Part shown: piece after piece, positions 20,351 to 32,002 of the stretch
Numbering within the stretch: the first letter of the stretch is position 1
How the letters are laid out: the number at the start of each line of letters is the position of its first letter
The notes under the pieces: model-generated
Database searches by the model: none
What the model saw: the letters and a program-made list of their open reading frames with translations, nothing else
Told to the model about the DNA's origin: nothing
Assembly: GCA_025331435.1 (NCBI GenBank)
Contig: JAIWNI010000018.1
Coordinates: forward strand, 310,001-374,000
Length of the DNA stretch: 64,000 bases
Source: Choanephora cucurbitarum
Lineage: Eukaryota; Mucoromycota; Mucoromycetes; Mucorales; Choanephoraceae
Direction: 5' to 3'
Made by a program: the position numbers and the translations under genes

Positions 20351-21465
20351 ATGCCAAACAAAAGACGAACAAGCGGCTCTCGATCTGCACCAAAGTTATT
20401 TAAATGCACAGGTTATGGTGATTGTGATATGGTTTTCACTCGAAGTGAACATTTAGCAAGACATGAAAGAAAACACACAGGCGAGGTACGAACAAAAACA
20501 AACATTTGATGTTTCATGTATGTTAATGATATTTTAAAGAAACCTTACAAATGCATTGTGCCTGGCTGTGACCGAATGTTCAGTAGATTCGATAATATGA
20601 TGCAACACACACAGACTCATGAAAAGAACAAAAAGACCTTGACAACACCGATGACGACCCCAAGCAAACGCACTCACAAAAGCGACAATCTCATAAAAAA
20701 AGAACCTTTCAAATTCAAGCCCAATTCAAACATTGCTCCTCTTGAAGGCTTTTCTATGATCAATTCACGAACATTACCTTTACCGACCAGAAGGGCTTCC
20801 ATTGCAGCACCTTACCACGCTGGACCTTATCATACCTCTAGTACTGTTCCTTACTACCATTCTCTATCCGTTTCACAATCTCAGTATGACCCTTCTCATC
20901 GATCCTCATGGCCTTTAAAGCGAGACCTATACCCCCATCAGACTTATCCGCCTCCTCACCCTTATTCTCGAGTCATGCATGAACAAGAATACTATCCTCG
21001 AAGAAGATCATCTGCCTCTACGTTCTCAATCGACTCGCCTATCATTTCACCTATTTCCTCTACCTTTCCGCATACACATGAGCCACAAGTGCGTAGAAGG
21101 ATCTCAGTGGATGAATTACATTTGCCAATAGAAAACCTAAGGGACTCACCAATAGACTCAAAAATCCACTTAAAGCCTATCTACAGCCATAACATTCATC
21201 CAAAGAAAAATGAAATAGATATTACCTCAGATGAATATGAAGCACTGGAAGGTTTTAGTAAATTTCGCTCGGGCACTATTGAATCTGAAGCAACGGGTAA
21301 GAATCACATTCGATGATATAAAAAAAATCCGTTATTGACACATGTCTTTTACTAGAAATGACACCTTCTCCAAAAATAGGGAATGCAAGTCCCAACTTGG
21401 CTTCTGAAGTATGTGCTATGCGACAACGAGTAATGAGCTTGAATGAATCTTATCAAAGGGGTTAA
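20351..21465 (+). CDS. C2H2 zinc-finger transcription factor
   Basis: Three exons: 20351-20485, 20540-21296 and 21356-21465, giving 333 residues. Two tandem C2H2 fingers at the N-terminus: [20 protein letters not shown] (finger 1, residues ~17-43) and, after the TGEKPYKC linker created by the first splice, [19 protein letters not shown] (finger 2). The arrangement [19 protein letters not shown] plus [10 protein letters not shown] is that of fungal stress/nutrient regulators binding AGGGG-like sites (Msn2/Usv1/Com2 type), inferred from the finger helices. The rest is low-complexity (S, P, Y, H rich) with a basic stretch after the fingers and no second domain. The targets cannot be told. Confidence 0.85.
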
Positions 21466-23311
21466 ATCAATCCTGAGAAAATCATAGTGTAAATAAATTG
21501 TAACAGTAGTTTTTCTTTTTTGTATATTCAGGGCACTTTAAGTTGTAGTAAAAGAGAATGCACAGACAATTGTTTTCATGGATAGAATGTTTGATTCCAT
21601 GTGTCACAGTAAACTAAAATCGTCAACAATAAGCAAGGGATTACAACAATTGCATGGTTTCGGCCAAACACCTCCGTATTATCCAAACTATTTTTCTTTT
21701 TTGAATGATGAGAAAACAAATGCATCAAAGAAATCACATACGGCAATCACTCAATTCAGATCATTGACTCATTCATCTCCTACACTAGCTTCATATATAC
21801 TACTTTTTATCTATCCAATTTTCTCTCCCACTCACTCAATTAAAACAAGGTAGGTGATACTATGCCAAGTAGGCTCACTATGGTTTGTTGCTTGAGATCG
21901 CCAGCCGACAAGGCTAAGCGTTCTTTTTTTTTGATTAGCTAATAGCAATGAAATCTATGTTTAATCTTACTAACTCAATCCCTTTCAGCTCAATTTAGTA
22001 CCAAGTTATTTTTAACTTGGCTTGCTAACAAACTATGTGCCATAAACATCCTTAAAAAAAACCAACGGATGAGTCGGGCAGTTTAGTACCTAAGACATAA
22101 ACCAATGCCGTCAGACCTGTGTTTCTTTTGAATTATCAGGTTGTCGACAAACAAACTAAAACAGAGGGCTTGGTGACCGTTTGAAGCTCTTACTCTTGTT
22201 TCTCCAATAAGCTTTAACCGCCAAGGTCAAACAATCTCCTGACAAACAAATCTGTGACAAGAGTTACTTGATCATATATCAAAAAAAAGTTTTCCAAGAA
22301 AACTTGATAGGCGAAATAAAGGTACAACTGTGTGAGAATTCTCATAATAACTTGACAAGTTTCATAGGGAACATAAATAAATTATACAGCTTTTCCGATA
22401 CAGAACATCACATATAACATGTCAAAAGTATTTTCTCCAAGGTACAACTACACCATCATTCAGCAGGCTTCAATTTGTTACGTGTGTAACATCAGCAAGC
22501 ATAAATGTGTCAATAAGCAATCAAACAGCTTTTCATAAAGTATAATGTGATTGTCAAAAAAAGCAAGTATGAATGTATGCGCTATCATGCAAGCAATCAC
22601 ATAATATGCAAAATGGCCTAGACGCAGGTATAGCTCTTGCTGCCTGTGGTAAAACAAACATGCTTTATGATGGGAAATTGAGGCGTAAGAAATCATCAGA
22701 TTTTTTTTTATTGCAGATCTCTTCAACAACACATGGGTTCACTGAAATTTCCATCCCTGACAAAAAAGAAGGGCTTTAAGCGGATTTACGGTTTTTCCGT
22801 TCTAATAGTGTGACTTTGACAACAGTTGTGATAGATTTAAAATATGTATATATGTAAAGTAACGGCTCATGTTATTTGTATTAATGCACTGCAAGCTAAA
22901 GATATTTTAGGCAGAGAAATAAGGATAGGCATCAAAATCAAGATAGCGCAAATTTTCTTTTGTCTTTCATATGCAGCCTATTGGGAACAAATAGGGAAAG
23001 TTTTGTAGATGATGCCATCCTTCTCATTGCTGCACGATATCGAAATGTTTAGGGAGCGAATGTATTTGATATTAATTCAATGCTGTTTTAGATAGATCAT
23101 CACTAAACCATCTCTCGATCAAAAAATGCTCAGCGCACTCTTGCCTCTTTACGTGTATCATACTTCCTCCTTTTTTTTTTCTTTAAAAAAAACTGACAAG
23201 AAAACGGTTGTTGATTCAAGTCATCGATTAGAATTTTATCTGAAAATACAAGTGCAGAATAAATTGGTTTTATTCTGCAGGATATAGGATATGCGAGTTT
23301 GTTCGATAATT
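21466..23311. other. Intergenic region (1.8 kb)
   Basis: AT-rich. The 91-codon ORF at 21578-21853 is serine/threonine-rich and lies directly 3' of the zinc-finger gene. It has no splice or homology support and is probably 3' UTR or chance. Nothing else is recognised. Confidence 0.45.
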
Positions 23312-23610
23312 TTACATGACAGTACAACCACATCCAGCTGTGGGTTCTGCAAATGGATCAGGACTTCTATTTCCCCATACAGACGGCACCATTAGATCTT
23401 CTGTAGATTGACAAAATTCGATCATTCTGTAAATAAAGCGGTAACAGTGTCAGCCCACACGTATATTGTTGATAAGAAAGAAAGGGAATTGACTTACGAT
23501 CGACTCGCTTCTGACACTGGAATACGTGAGATCTCTAACTGTTCTTTTAATTTTTCATTCAGTTCTAATAGTTTCCGTAATTTGGCTTCTGCAATAGCTT
23601 GTTTTGGCAT
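23312..23610 (-). CDS. Heterotrimeric G-protein gamma subunit
   Basis: Two exons on the minus strand: 23498-23610 (MPKQAIAEAKLRKLLELNEK ... VSEASRS) and 23312-23426 (MIEFCQSTEDLMVPSVWG ... AGCGCTVM). They join across a GT-AG intron in phase 2 and total 228 nt, 75 residues. The N-terminal helix forms a coiled coil with G-beta. The motif VSEAS followed by CxSTxDxxVPSVWG is diagnostic of fungal G-gamma (GGL domain). The C-terminus CTVM is a CaaX box for prenylation, preceded by CG (a palmitoylation-like cysteine). It should act at the plasma membrane in G-protein signalling (growth, mating, cAMP). The gene is easily missed because each exon is under 40 codons. Confidence 0.93.
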
Positions 23611-26334
23611 AATGGGGTTTCTCGTAAAAAAAAATTTAAGCAGAGAAAAAAGGAAAGCAAGAGGTGAAAGAAAGAAAAAAAAGAGAGTAAGAAGAAATAA
23701 GATGATACAAACTTCTTCAATTTAGGGAGAAAGAGACAGTATAGATTTAATGTCTTTTTAATATCAGGAGAGTGATGAAAAAAAAGAAGGGGGAAAGAAG
23801 AGGAAATAAATCCAGTTTGAATGTGGTTCTTTTAACATAAAGTAACATCTACTCTTTAAGGAGGAAAGGTGTAACCAATACCTCCTTGATGCCACTTTGA
23901 GTACAAATTTGTGTACAGCCAATAATACAAACTTATCGAGAAAGGGTAACGATGTTGAATTTTGCTTATCTATAAGAGCGATACCAGCTTTATTGGCTTG
24001 CTTACAATAAGACAAGCTTAGGTTTATAAGGCGAATTTTGTTCAACCAAATAGTTGGATAGCAAAAAAGGAAAACATCTATTTAGCTCAACCCACCATAA
24101 AAGTATGGCAAAACAAGACCAGCAAACTTTAAATGAATACACATATGAAAATTCAATTGGAGTCATTATTGGTGCTTGAACACACAAACACATTGAGATC
24201 ATACTTTTTTGTAAGGAAGATGTTATGTTTCTTCCAAGTTCCCCTTCCCTACTCCCATCTTCAAACTTGTTGACATACCTTGGTTTGGTCTAGTTTTCTG
24301 TTAGTTTGTTATAGTTGTACACACATAAACAACAGGAGGAGCGTAGTTGAACAACATGTTTGATTTTGTGCTACAATTATGAGAAAACAAGGTTGTTTCT
24401 TTGCAAAGGGAATGAGCTATACACTTTGGTCTACTTAAAAAGTGGTTATGCTTTGTCGATAGATAAAAGAAGATATAAATAGGACTTCTTTTTATAAAAT
24501 GCTGCTTTACCTGGTAAAAAGCTAATGTTTCCTTTATGATTTAGTTGCAGTCTATTTCGGTAGGTACTTTTATCTAAGAAAATTAGTTTCATGTAAAAGT
24601 AGCCACCAACACACTCCTTGACAATGAGCAGCATTTTTGGTTAGTCTATTTATTATATACCAGAAAGAGTACAGTATATTTCAGCGTATGTGTCTTGAAA
24701 GCACAACTAAATTATGGTCAAACTAGCTATCACATTGATGAAACGTTTTGCTCTAATCATTTTTTTTTATGAAAGATGTCAGTAACCTTGAGTCCTTGGC
24801 AGGGCAATTAAAATGATATCTGACTTTGTTAGGTCACCGCAAGCTATAATATATACTTTCCATTCGTGTCAATAGTGGCATATTCTTGGGTAACAAGAAG
24901 AAAAGAAAAGAAGATCTACAGAGCCAGTTTTGGAGAGCTTGTGCAGCTTTTACTTTTTGGGGGTATGCGCATATCCAAACTCGCTCTGGAAAACCAAAAG
25001 ATATACCAAGCTGATTAATGAATTAGCTCATTTATAACTACTAGTTGGTGGCAATATAAAGACAAGAGCGTTAGAAGGGAACATCGGGCCCTGTAGTTTT
25101 TGAACCAGTAAGAAAACAATACAATTGAAATAAATAAATTTGAAACCATCAGTTCTCTAATCCGACTTTTTGGATGATCTACGTTACACAAAGTAGTTCA
25201 AACACACAAAGACCTGATTGGTGAACTCCTTAACAAACTAAAGGTCTTTTTTTTATTGAATCTATTATCTCAACATAGTGGTAATCGAAGTTCCAGAAAT
25301 ACTATCATATTAATCCTTTAAGCTACTTCATCTTCAACAAACTTTCTTTTGCAAAAAAGTAATTCTTTCAATAAAAAAAAAAAGTAACCAATTGAGGATG
25401 GAGGCATTGTAGTACTAAATTAGTCAGTTTTTTCCTTTGCCTTCTTCTGTAATACATCTTTCAATTTTGCGGGGAAAATGACCGCTAAAACTATATAAGC
25501 ATCCTAACTAGCTCTTGTTTATCGTAGATAATCTGCTCGAAAGCAAATGGAGAAACATGCTTTCATACTTTCAAGTAGGGCTTGTTACGAGTATAAGTGA
25601 TAAATATGTCAACTCAGAGGTAGTATACTAATATGCTTACCTGATGCCCTGGAATCAACTCCTGAACTTCTTTCAGCTAAGGTAGGCTCCTATACATATA
25701 GAAGGTACAAGAAGACAGATAAAGTAAAGCGCTCAAGACAGCTTACTTTGAGCACTGATAACAAGTATTGTTTCAATTATGCAGTTGTAGACTTATATGT
25801 TTTATTACGTTGATTTTTTTTCTAAAAAAAGAAAGAAATAATAGATAGTCTCTAACGGTAGCACCGTCATTCAGCTTTCTTTTAGACAGGAATGGTGTTT
25901 GATAATAAATGGTAGTCGATGAAGAAAGAAAGGCTTCTTCTATTTCACAGTTGTATTTGTGCATAGAATGAAACGCGGCCTTTATCTAATTACAAGTAGA
26001 GTATTCACTTACTAATTGTATAAAGGTACACTAGAATTATATTTAGCCGATTTTGAATAGACCTCTTCTTTTCTGTAGAAGAAGGTATGCATTTTACCGA
26101 TTTATAATCTATGTAAGAGTTGAGATCCCGCTATTTACCAGCAAGCATTAATCGCACTTGAAATCAAACGTCAAATTTTCACACGTCTCATAGTCAGTGA
26201 CTGGCAGCCAACTTAATTTTACATTTCTGCTGACTATTTAGAAATCTATGATAAACATATAAAGACCTCTTCCATTTTTTTTTATAATTTCCCCACATTT
26301 TCTTTTTTTCCCTTTTTTTCTATCAATACAAACT
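23611..26334. other. Intergenic region (2.7 kb)
   Basis: AT-rich, with purine-rich stretches at 23640-23720 just upstream of the G-gamma start (5' UTR/promoter). No coding exon, tRNA or transposon end recognised. Short ORFs on either strand have non-coding composition. TATAAA at 26258-26263 probably serves the SDR gene. Confidence 0.45.
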
Positions 26335-27354
26335 ATGTCTGCTAACGATCGTTTGAACACTATCAAGGGCCATTTGTCCGGTAACTTCCCTCAAGGTTTG
26401 CTTGCTGGTGAAGTAGCTATTGTTACTGGTTCTGGGTAAGTTTAATTGATATTGTAGAAAAAGAAGCATTATGCATCTAACGCAATGCATTTTGTTTTAG
26501 TCAAGGTATCGGTAAGAGCTGTGCTGAAGTTTTCGCTCGTGAAGGTGCTTTGGTTGTTGTCACTGATATTGATGCTGGTAAAGTGCTCTTTTTTATTCCC
26601 AATGAGGTTTATGCATAATAGAAACTAAACATTTTCGTTTTCAAAAAAAAAAGGTAAATCTGACCAAGTTGCTGCTGATATTCGTGCCGCTGGTCTCAAG
26701 GCTATCTCCATTCCCGGTGATATCCTCGACCCTACTTTCCCTGAACGTTTGATCGAAGAGACCGTTAAGGCCTTTGGCAAGATCAACCATATCGTCAACA
26801 ATGCTGGTTTCACTTATGATGGTATGCTTCACAAGATCACAGACAAGCAATGGGACTTGATGCTTGCTGTTCACAACACTGCTCCCTTCAAGATCATTCG
26901 TGCTGCTGCCAAGTACCTCCGTAAGAAGGATGGTGAAAACAAGAGCATTGTCAACATCTCCTCTACCTCCGGTCTTCACGGTAATGTTGGTCAAGCTAAC
27001 TATGCTACTGCCAAGGCTGGTATCGTCGGTTTGACAAAGACAATTGCTAAGGAATGGGGCGCTTTCGGCGTTCGTTGTAACACAGTTGCCTTCGGTTGGG
27101 TTGACACTCGTCTTACTCGTGCTAAGGAATCTGGTGCTTCTATTGAAGTTGATGGTCAAAAGGTTGCTCTTGGTATTCCTACCGGTAGCAAGGCTGCTGC
27201 TGCTGCTGCCAAGGTTAACCCTTATGCTGATATTCCTCTTGGTCGCGCTGGTACTGCTGACGAAGTCGCTGGTTCTGTCTTGACTCTCTGTACTCCCTTG
27301 ACAAGCTACATCACTGGTCATACCCTTGAAGTTACTGGTGGTCGTGGTATCTAA
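26335..27354 (+). CDS. Short-chain dehydrogenase/reductase (3-oxoacyl-ACP reductase / FabG-like)
   Basis: Exons 26335-26435, 26501-26577 and 26654-27354 give 292 residues. Classical SDR features are all present: cofactor motif TGSGQGIG at residues 31-38, Asp after the second strand (TDIDAG), NNAG at 108-111, and the active site Ser in SSTSG with Tyr176-x3-Lys180 (ANYATAK). The C-terminal GHTLEVTGG is typical of FabG-like enzymes. An insertion around 215-240 with an alanine run (KAAAAAAKV) sets it apart from bacterial FabG. Codon use is strongly biased (GCT, AAG, GGT), pointing to high expression. NAD(H)/NADP(H)-dependent keto/hydroxy conversion is expected; the substrate is unknown. Confidence 0.88.
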
Positions 27355-27569
27355 TCAATTTCATCCCCCCTCTCTTCTTCTTTTTCTAACCCAAATGTTG
27401 TAAATTTTAATAAAAATTCATGTAATGTTATTGCTCTCCTCAAACAAACATGGATATATCCTAAACTGTTCAATGCAATGCTGAAAACATACATCATATC
27501 AACAAAAATAGACACTAAAAAAAGTCTTCTATTAAAAAAAAGTAAAGATATAAATAGTATGAGTCAGCT

Positions 27570-28257
27570 TTAATGTTTGTTGGCAAGTTCTGTGTGCTCT
27601 TCAATATCTAAAGCATCCCAGGGATAGACTAGCCATTGATCAGGCATTTCAACAGCAGCAAAATAGTTCTTTTTGACCTCTTCCGGTAATTCTCGCTTCT
27701 TCTCCTTTAACTTGTTGTGGAGAACAAAGACACCTAGAACAGTGTTTGATTCTCCAGGTTTCATGCCTTGACGGATTTCTTCAGCTTCAATATCCTTCTT
27801 GAGTTCTTCTACAGCAAAAGCTAAAGTGGTACGAGTGTCATCTACTTCGTCGACAATCAGAATACGGCGACCCAAAAGAGATACTTCAGAATGATCGAAA
27901 TTGAGCCATTGAGTCTTTTGAACTTGAGTTCCAGGCTTTTCTTCTCCGTTCGCATTGGCAAGTTCTTCATAAAGAGACAGACCAATGGCTTGAATAGGGA
28001 TATTGCCTCTACTGGTCTTTTTAAGGAAGGTACGAAGGATTCGAGCGGGAATAAAGCCACCGCCACCAATAGCAATCATCAAATCAGGTTTGAAGGTATT
28101 GTTGATATCAAAATGATCAACGGATTGACGGATTGCATCATGAATTTGATTGTAACTAATTGCATGAAAGACAGAGGAAAGTTAGCAAGTACATTCGAGA
28201 GTCGAAATGTAAAAAGAAAGAGTAGATATATCACCTAATATATAGTTTTCCGGCCAT
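27570..28257 (-). CDS. XPT1: Xanthine/guanine phosphoribosyltransferase (XPT1-like)
   Basis: Two exons: 28235-28257 (only 23 nt, MAGKLYIS) and 27570-28155, giving 202 residues. The start MAGKLYISYNQIHDAI resembles yeast Xpt1 (YISYNNIH). A PRPP-binding loop RRILIVDEVDDTRTTL lies at about 105-119, and KPDLMIAIGGGGFIPARI is the second conserved block of type I phosphoribosyltransferases. It salvages xanthine and guanine to XMP and GMP in the cytosol. It is convergent with the SDR gene and divergent from KTI12, sharing a ~460-bp promoter region. An ORF-only model would start at an internal Met and lose the first ~30 residues. Confidence 0.88.
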
Positions 28258-28717
28258 TTTTTGTTTCTCGAGTATAAAGTATAGAAGGTAAAGAAAAAGA
28301 GAGAGAAGATAGAACTCAAAGCCCTGAAAGGATCTATTTTTTTTTCGATCAGTAAACTTATGCATTTAGATAAAAATCGTCACACTATCACAATGCGGCT
28401 GATAAATCCTATCCATTTTTGTTAAGCGAATGGCACTAAACTTCAAGTAGATTGGTTACTAGGATAAACATACCATTGGCATAAAAAAAAATAAGAGAGA
28501 AAGAAGGGGAGATATAGATGCATGATTTGAGAAAAGCAAGCCAAAAATATGTGCTTGCAAATTTCATTGCTTAACTATCATTGTGAGTTAGGCCAAACTA
28601 GCCTTCCTAGAAGAGAAAGGTAAATATTCAACTACTTTATGTCAAATGGATCAAAGTAGTGGCTTGTTTTAGGAGCTATTTTTCTTCTTTTTTTTTTTGT
28701 TCTTCCACGTATTCGTT
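28258..28717. other. Bidirectional promoter region XPT1 / KTI12
   Basis: 460 bp between two divergent start codons. AT-rich with homopolymer runs. No specific binding site stands out. Confidence 0.5.
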
Positions 28718-29682
28718 ATGCCACTCATTACTTTTACAGGATACCCTTCTAGCGGAAAAACGCAGAGAGCTAGTCAACTTAAAGAGTACTTATTAAAGCG
28801 AATTGAAGAAGAGAACAAGACACTTCGAGTTCATGTGATTGATGACAAAAGCCTTCATGTCACCAAAGACGCATACAAAGGTATGTTGCACTATCCAGAA
28901 AGATGAAAGTGGCGACACTCTAAACGAACAAGAAAAAACGATGCAGATGCCAGAGAAGAAAAGAAGGCTCGAGGCTCATTATTGTCAGCTGTCGAGAGAA
29001 CACTATCCAAAGACGATATTGTTATTGCAGACGGTTTAAATTACATCAAAGGATTTCGTTATCAACTTTATTGTATTGCTAGAGCTATTGGAACACCTCA
29101 CTGTGTCATTCAGACAGGTGTTCCTCCTGACATGGCTAAGCAATGGAACGAAGCAAGAGGTGAAGAAGGATATCAAGATACTATGTAAGTCATCTTCTTG
29201 TTTCTATAGCACTGTATTTCTCAACGTCTTTATTTAGTTTTGATGAACTCGTCACTCGATACGAAGAACCAGATGAGCGCAATCGATGGGATGCACCATT
29301 ATTTACTATAATCTATGACGATAAAGAAATGCCCTTAGATAAGATTTGGGATGCAGTGATACTCAGAAAAGCTTTACCACCCAACAAATCTACAGTGTCC
29401 AAGCCAGTTTCCTCCACCAATTATGTATACGAATTAGACAAAGCAACACTTGAAATCATTAATGCATTTGTTGAGAAACAAAAGGAGTTTGGACCTGGTG
29501 GTACACCTATGATCGTGCCTCGCTCAGAGACTAAGGTGATCAATCCTCCTCGTACAGTTACTTTGTCAGAACTTAGAAGACTCCGTAAGCAATTTGTTAC
29601 CTACAACAAAATGAACACTACCTTAGATGTTGATCGTTTGGGCGATGTTTTTGTGAACTATTTGAATTCTAATTTGGATTAA
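28718..29682 (+). CDS. KTI12: KTI12 family protein (Elongator-associated, P-loop)
   Basis: Exons 28718-28880, 28947-29184 and 29238-29682 give 281 residues. Walker A is GYPSSGKT (residues 8-15). VIDDKSLHVTKDAYK, ARREKKARGSLLSAVER, DDIVIADGLNYIKGFRYQLY and RYEEPDERNRWDAPLF are the conserved blocks of KTI12. The C-terminal LSELRRLRKQFVTYNK is the tRNA-binding region of the family. Kti12 is an ATPase that works with the Elongator complex in wobble-uridine (U34) tRNA modification. The ATG splits from the exon 2 frame through a GTATGT intron that itself contains an ORF, so a raw ORF scan mis-joins it. Confidence 0.92.
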
Positions 29683-29833
29683 TAAACCTGATACATTATA
29701 ACTTCATCATTGCTCATCTATCATACTGTTGATTTATTTGTCTGTTTCTTTTTCCTTCGCTGTGATGTCGCCTCTTTCTCTTCTTCTTTTCTTTATTTAA
29801 CTAATATTGAAACTGTTTTTTCTTTCTTTAAAG

Positions 29834-30568
29834 ATGGGTAGGAAAGTATAAGCTGATATTCGATAGCATATATAAACTGAAGACCCTCTCTATCATTTCT
29901 TTTTCTAGTGGCACAAGTACAAAGACCTGCACCTAATTTTAGTGCGCCAGGAGTGAATGGTGGAGAAATTGTGGCCAACATCACCCTTTCAGATTTCAGA
30001 GGAAAATATGTTGTTTTCTTCTGGTATCCAATGGATTTCACCTTTGTGTGTCCAACTGAAATCATTGCTTTTAATGATAGACTTGAAGAGTTTCGTAAAT
30101 TAGATTGTGAAGTGATTGCTGCTTCTGGAGATTCGGGTAAGAAAAACATGTTCGACTTTAGGCATTTAAATTGATACAAATATATAAATAGAATATACAC
30201 ATCGTGCATGGATCAAAACACCTCGAGATCAAGGCGGATTAGGCCAAGATACTATTTTGCCTATTGTGGCAGACAAAACAAGGCGTATTGCAACAGACTA
30301 TGGTATCTACCTTGATCAACAAGGTGTTTCTTTAAGAGGCTTATTTATCATTGATAAAAATGGCATCATTCGACATATCACTATCAATGATCTACCGGTT
30401 GGAAGATCAGTTGACGAGACACTTCGTCTAGTGGAGGCCTTTCAATTCACTGATATACATGGTGAAGTATGTCCAGCCAATTGGAAAAAGGGAGACCATA
30501 CTCTGGCACCCGATGTTGAAAAATCGAAGCCTTTCTTTAAGAAAACAGCTTCAAAGCATCATAAATAA
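29834..30568 (+). CDS. Typical 2-Cys peroxiredoxin (TSA/Prx1 type)
   Basis: Exons 29834-29837 (ATGG, 4 nt), 29909-30136 and 30192-30568 give 202 residues. Peroxidatic Cys is at ~49 in DFTFVCPTE and resolving Cys at ~171 in [18 protein letters not shown] and the C-terminal extension place it with eukaryotic 2-Cys enzymes that reduce peroxides with thioredoxin. The only upstream ATG that fits is in the 4-nt first exon; the main ORF begins with a GTG codon formed across that splice. It starts 151 bp after the KTI12 stop and ends 33 bp before the stop of the convergent BORCS8-like gene, so the 3' ends must overlap. Confidence 0.92.
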
Positions 30569-30601
30569 TTAAACACCTCTTTTCTCTCTCTCTCTTTTGT
30601 T

Positions 30602-31075
30602 TTATATGGGTTGGTTTTTAACAATAGCAATGGATTGTTCAATCATTTGGGAAATGTTAAAAAACGATTCGATTTGCTCAAGTTCACAGACATTTTTGCG
30701 TACATCTTCAATATCAAGAATAGCTGTTTCAACCCTTTGAGAAGAGGATCGTACCTTCTGTTTTGTTTCAACAATCTTTGGTATTCTTCGATGAATATGA
30801 TCGAGCACTCTATAGAGTCCAACTGAACAGTCGTTTAGAGATAACAGTAGGATATGGTTGAACCCTCCAGCAATTTGCTTGATTCGCTCTTGTTGTCGAC
30901 GTTTCTTCTTTTCCTCTTGTTCACCAAACGTCTTTTTTGAGTATAATGAGAGTTGATCAAGTGAGAAAGCGACAGACCAAGAATGTGACCTCGCGGAAGA
31001 AGAAGAAGTAGCTGAACAAATAGATGCCGGCCTTTCTTTCTTTTGAGTGGGTATTAATAAAGATTTTGAGGTCAT
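30602..31075 (-). CDS. BORC complex subunit 8 (BORCS8/MEF2BNB)-like protein
   Basis: Single exon of 157 residues from ATG 31075 (MTSKSLLIPTQKKER). After a serine-rich leader, residues ~75-155 match the BORCS8 pattern: LNDCSVGLYRVLDHIHRRIP, a helical linker, then IEDVRKNVCELEQIESFF and IEQSIAIVKN. In animals BORCS8 is part of the BORC complex that couples lysosomes to kinesin via Arl8. The fungal role is inferred only. No paralogous domain or membrane segment is seen. The gene lies between Prx (convergent) and the THEM6-like gene (same strand, 89 bp upstream). Confidence 0.6.
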   Translation of the reverse strand: MTSKSLLIPTQKKERPASICSATSSSSARSHSWSVAFSLDQLSLYSKKTFGEQEEKKKRRQQERIKQIAGGFNHILLLSLNDCSVGLYRVLDHIHRRIPKIVETKQKVRSSSQRVETAILDIEDVRKNVCELEQIESFFNISQMIEQSIAIVKNQPI

Positions 31076-31164
31076 GAAATAAAAAAAAAAGTGGAAAAAA
31101 AGAGAAAAAAAGGGGCGGGATTTAATTCTTTTCTCTATTACTAACAATAAATAAGAGAGCTGCA

Positions 31165-32002
31165 TTACAATTTTGCAGCTGGTTGCCATGGATATGGATC
31201 GTGTATAATGGCATCCAAATTTAACACATTTTGCGCGATAGTCCAATTCTGACTTCTTCTATCCTCAATAGAGGGATCACTCAAGTCATGACCACACAGT
31301 TCCATTACTTCGCTAGGAGGAACTGTCTTTCCGGACAGTCTCTTGAAGACGATTTTACTGATAGCGATGCATGCTACAGTTCCATCTTCCAATAGGAATC
31401 TATGCTGCAAAAACAACCACTTTTGGTTCCAAGACCATATCCTACTCTGGACTTTGTATCTTGCCAAAGGTGGAATTTCTTTTCTAAACAGAGTAATAAC
31501 ACCAGCATTATGCCCAAATAGACGGTGTTGTGGTTCCATCATCATTTTGGGAAAAATGGCATAAAGTACATGAATTCGGTTAAAATCCAATATCTTGTTA
31601 TATGTACTATGCAATTGAAGCCATAAATGTCAGTGATAGCCAGAAATTGAAGGCAAATCTGGTTTACCTATTGTTCTAAGGGAGCTATCATTAGTTCAAG
31701 AAATGAGCTATGACTGTGATCTAAGCTTACCATATGTTGATTGTAGTCAATATCGTCAAGATAACATCTATGGTCTTGAGATACAGATGAAAACAAGCCT
31801 ATGCGAATTATTTAGGGTGAATACATCAGCAAAGTTTGATTTAACACATACTATCAGGTGCTAATTCCTTCTCCTTTGCTTTCTTAATCAAGGCCCTTAA
31901 GAGAAACCAAGAGCGAACAGTGTACGCAAATGGTAACGACTTTAAATGAGTTATGAGCAATAAGCCTATTGGAACACCAACAGCAAGTGCTCTTGAATTC
32001 AT
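31165..32002 (-). CDS. THEM6-like (4HBT thioesterase-fold) membrane-anchored protein
   Basis: Four exons: 31852-32002, 31731-31798, 31668-31675 (8 nt) and 31165-31606, giving 222 residues. An N-terminal hydrophobic segment (ALAVGVPIGLLLITHL) should anchor it in a membrane. The core YLDDIDYNQHMNNSTYNKIL is created only if the 8-nt exon AACAATAG is included. It matches the HMNNxxY block of THEM6/UPF0670 proteins, a hotdog-fold thioesterase relative. Later blocks (LFRKEIPPLARYKVQSRIWS, KWLFLQHRFLLEDG) fit the fold. Catalytic activity is uncertain for this family. Confidence 0.8.

Noticed and set aside
21578..21853. 91-codon ORF after the zinc-finger gene
   Set aside because: S/T-rich, no splice support joining it to the upstream gene, which has its own stop at 21465. 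Likely 3' UTR.
23408..23725. 105-codon plus-strand ORF
   Set aside because: It overlaps the G-gamma gene on the other strand and ends in a lysine/arginine tract from purine-rich 5' UTR.
26641..27321. 226-codon antisense ORF over the SDR gene
   Set aside because: Same codon-bias artefact. Composition is serine/threonine-rich and it crosses no promoter or splice signal.
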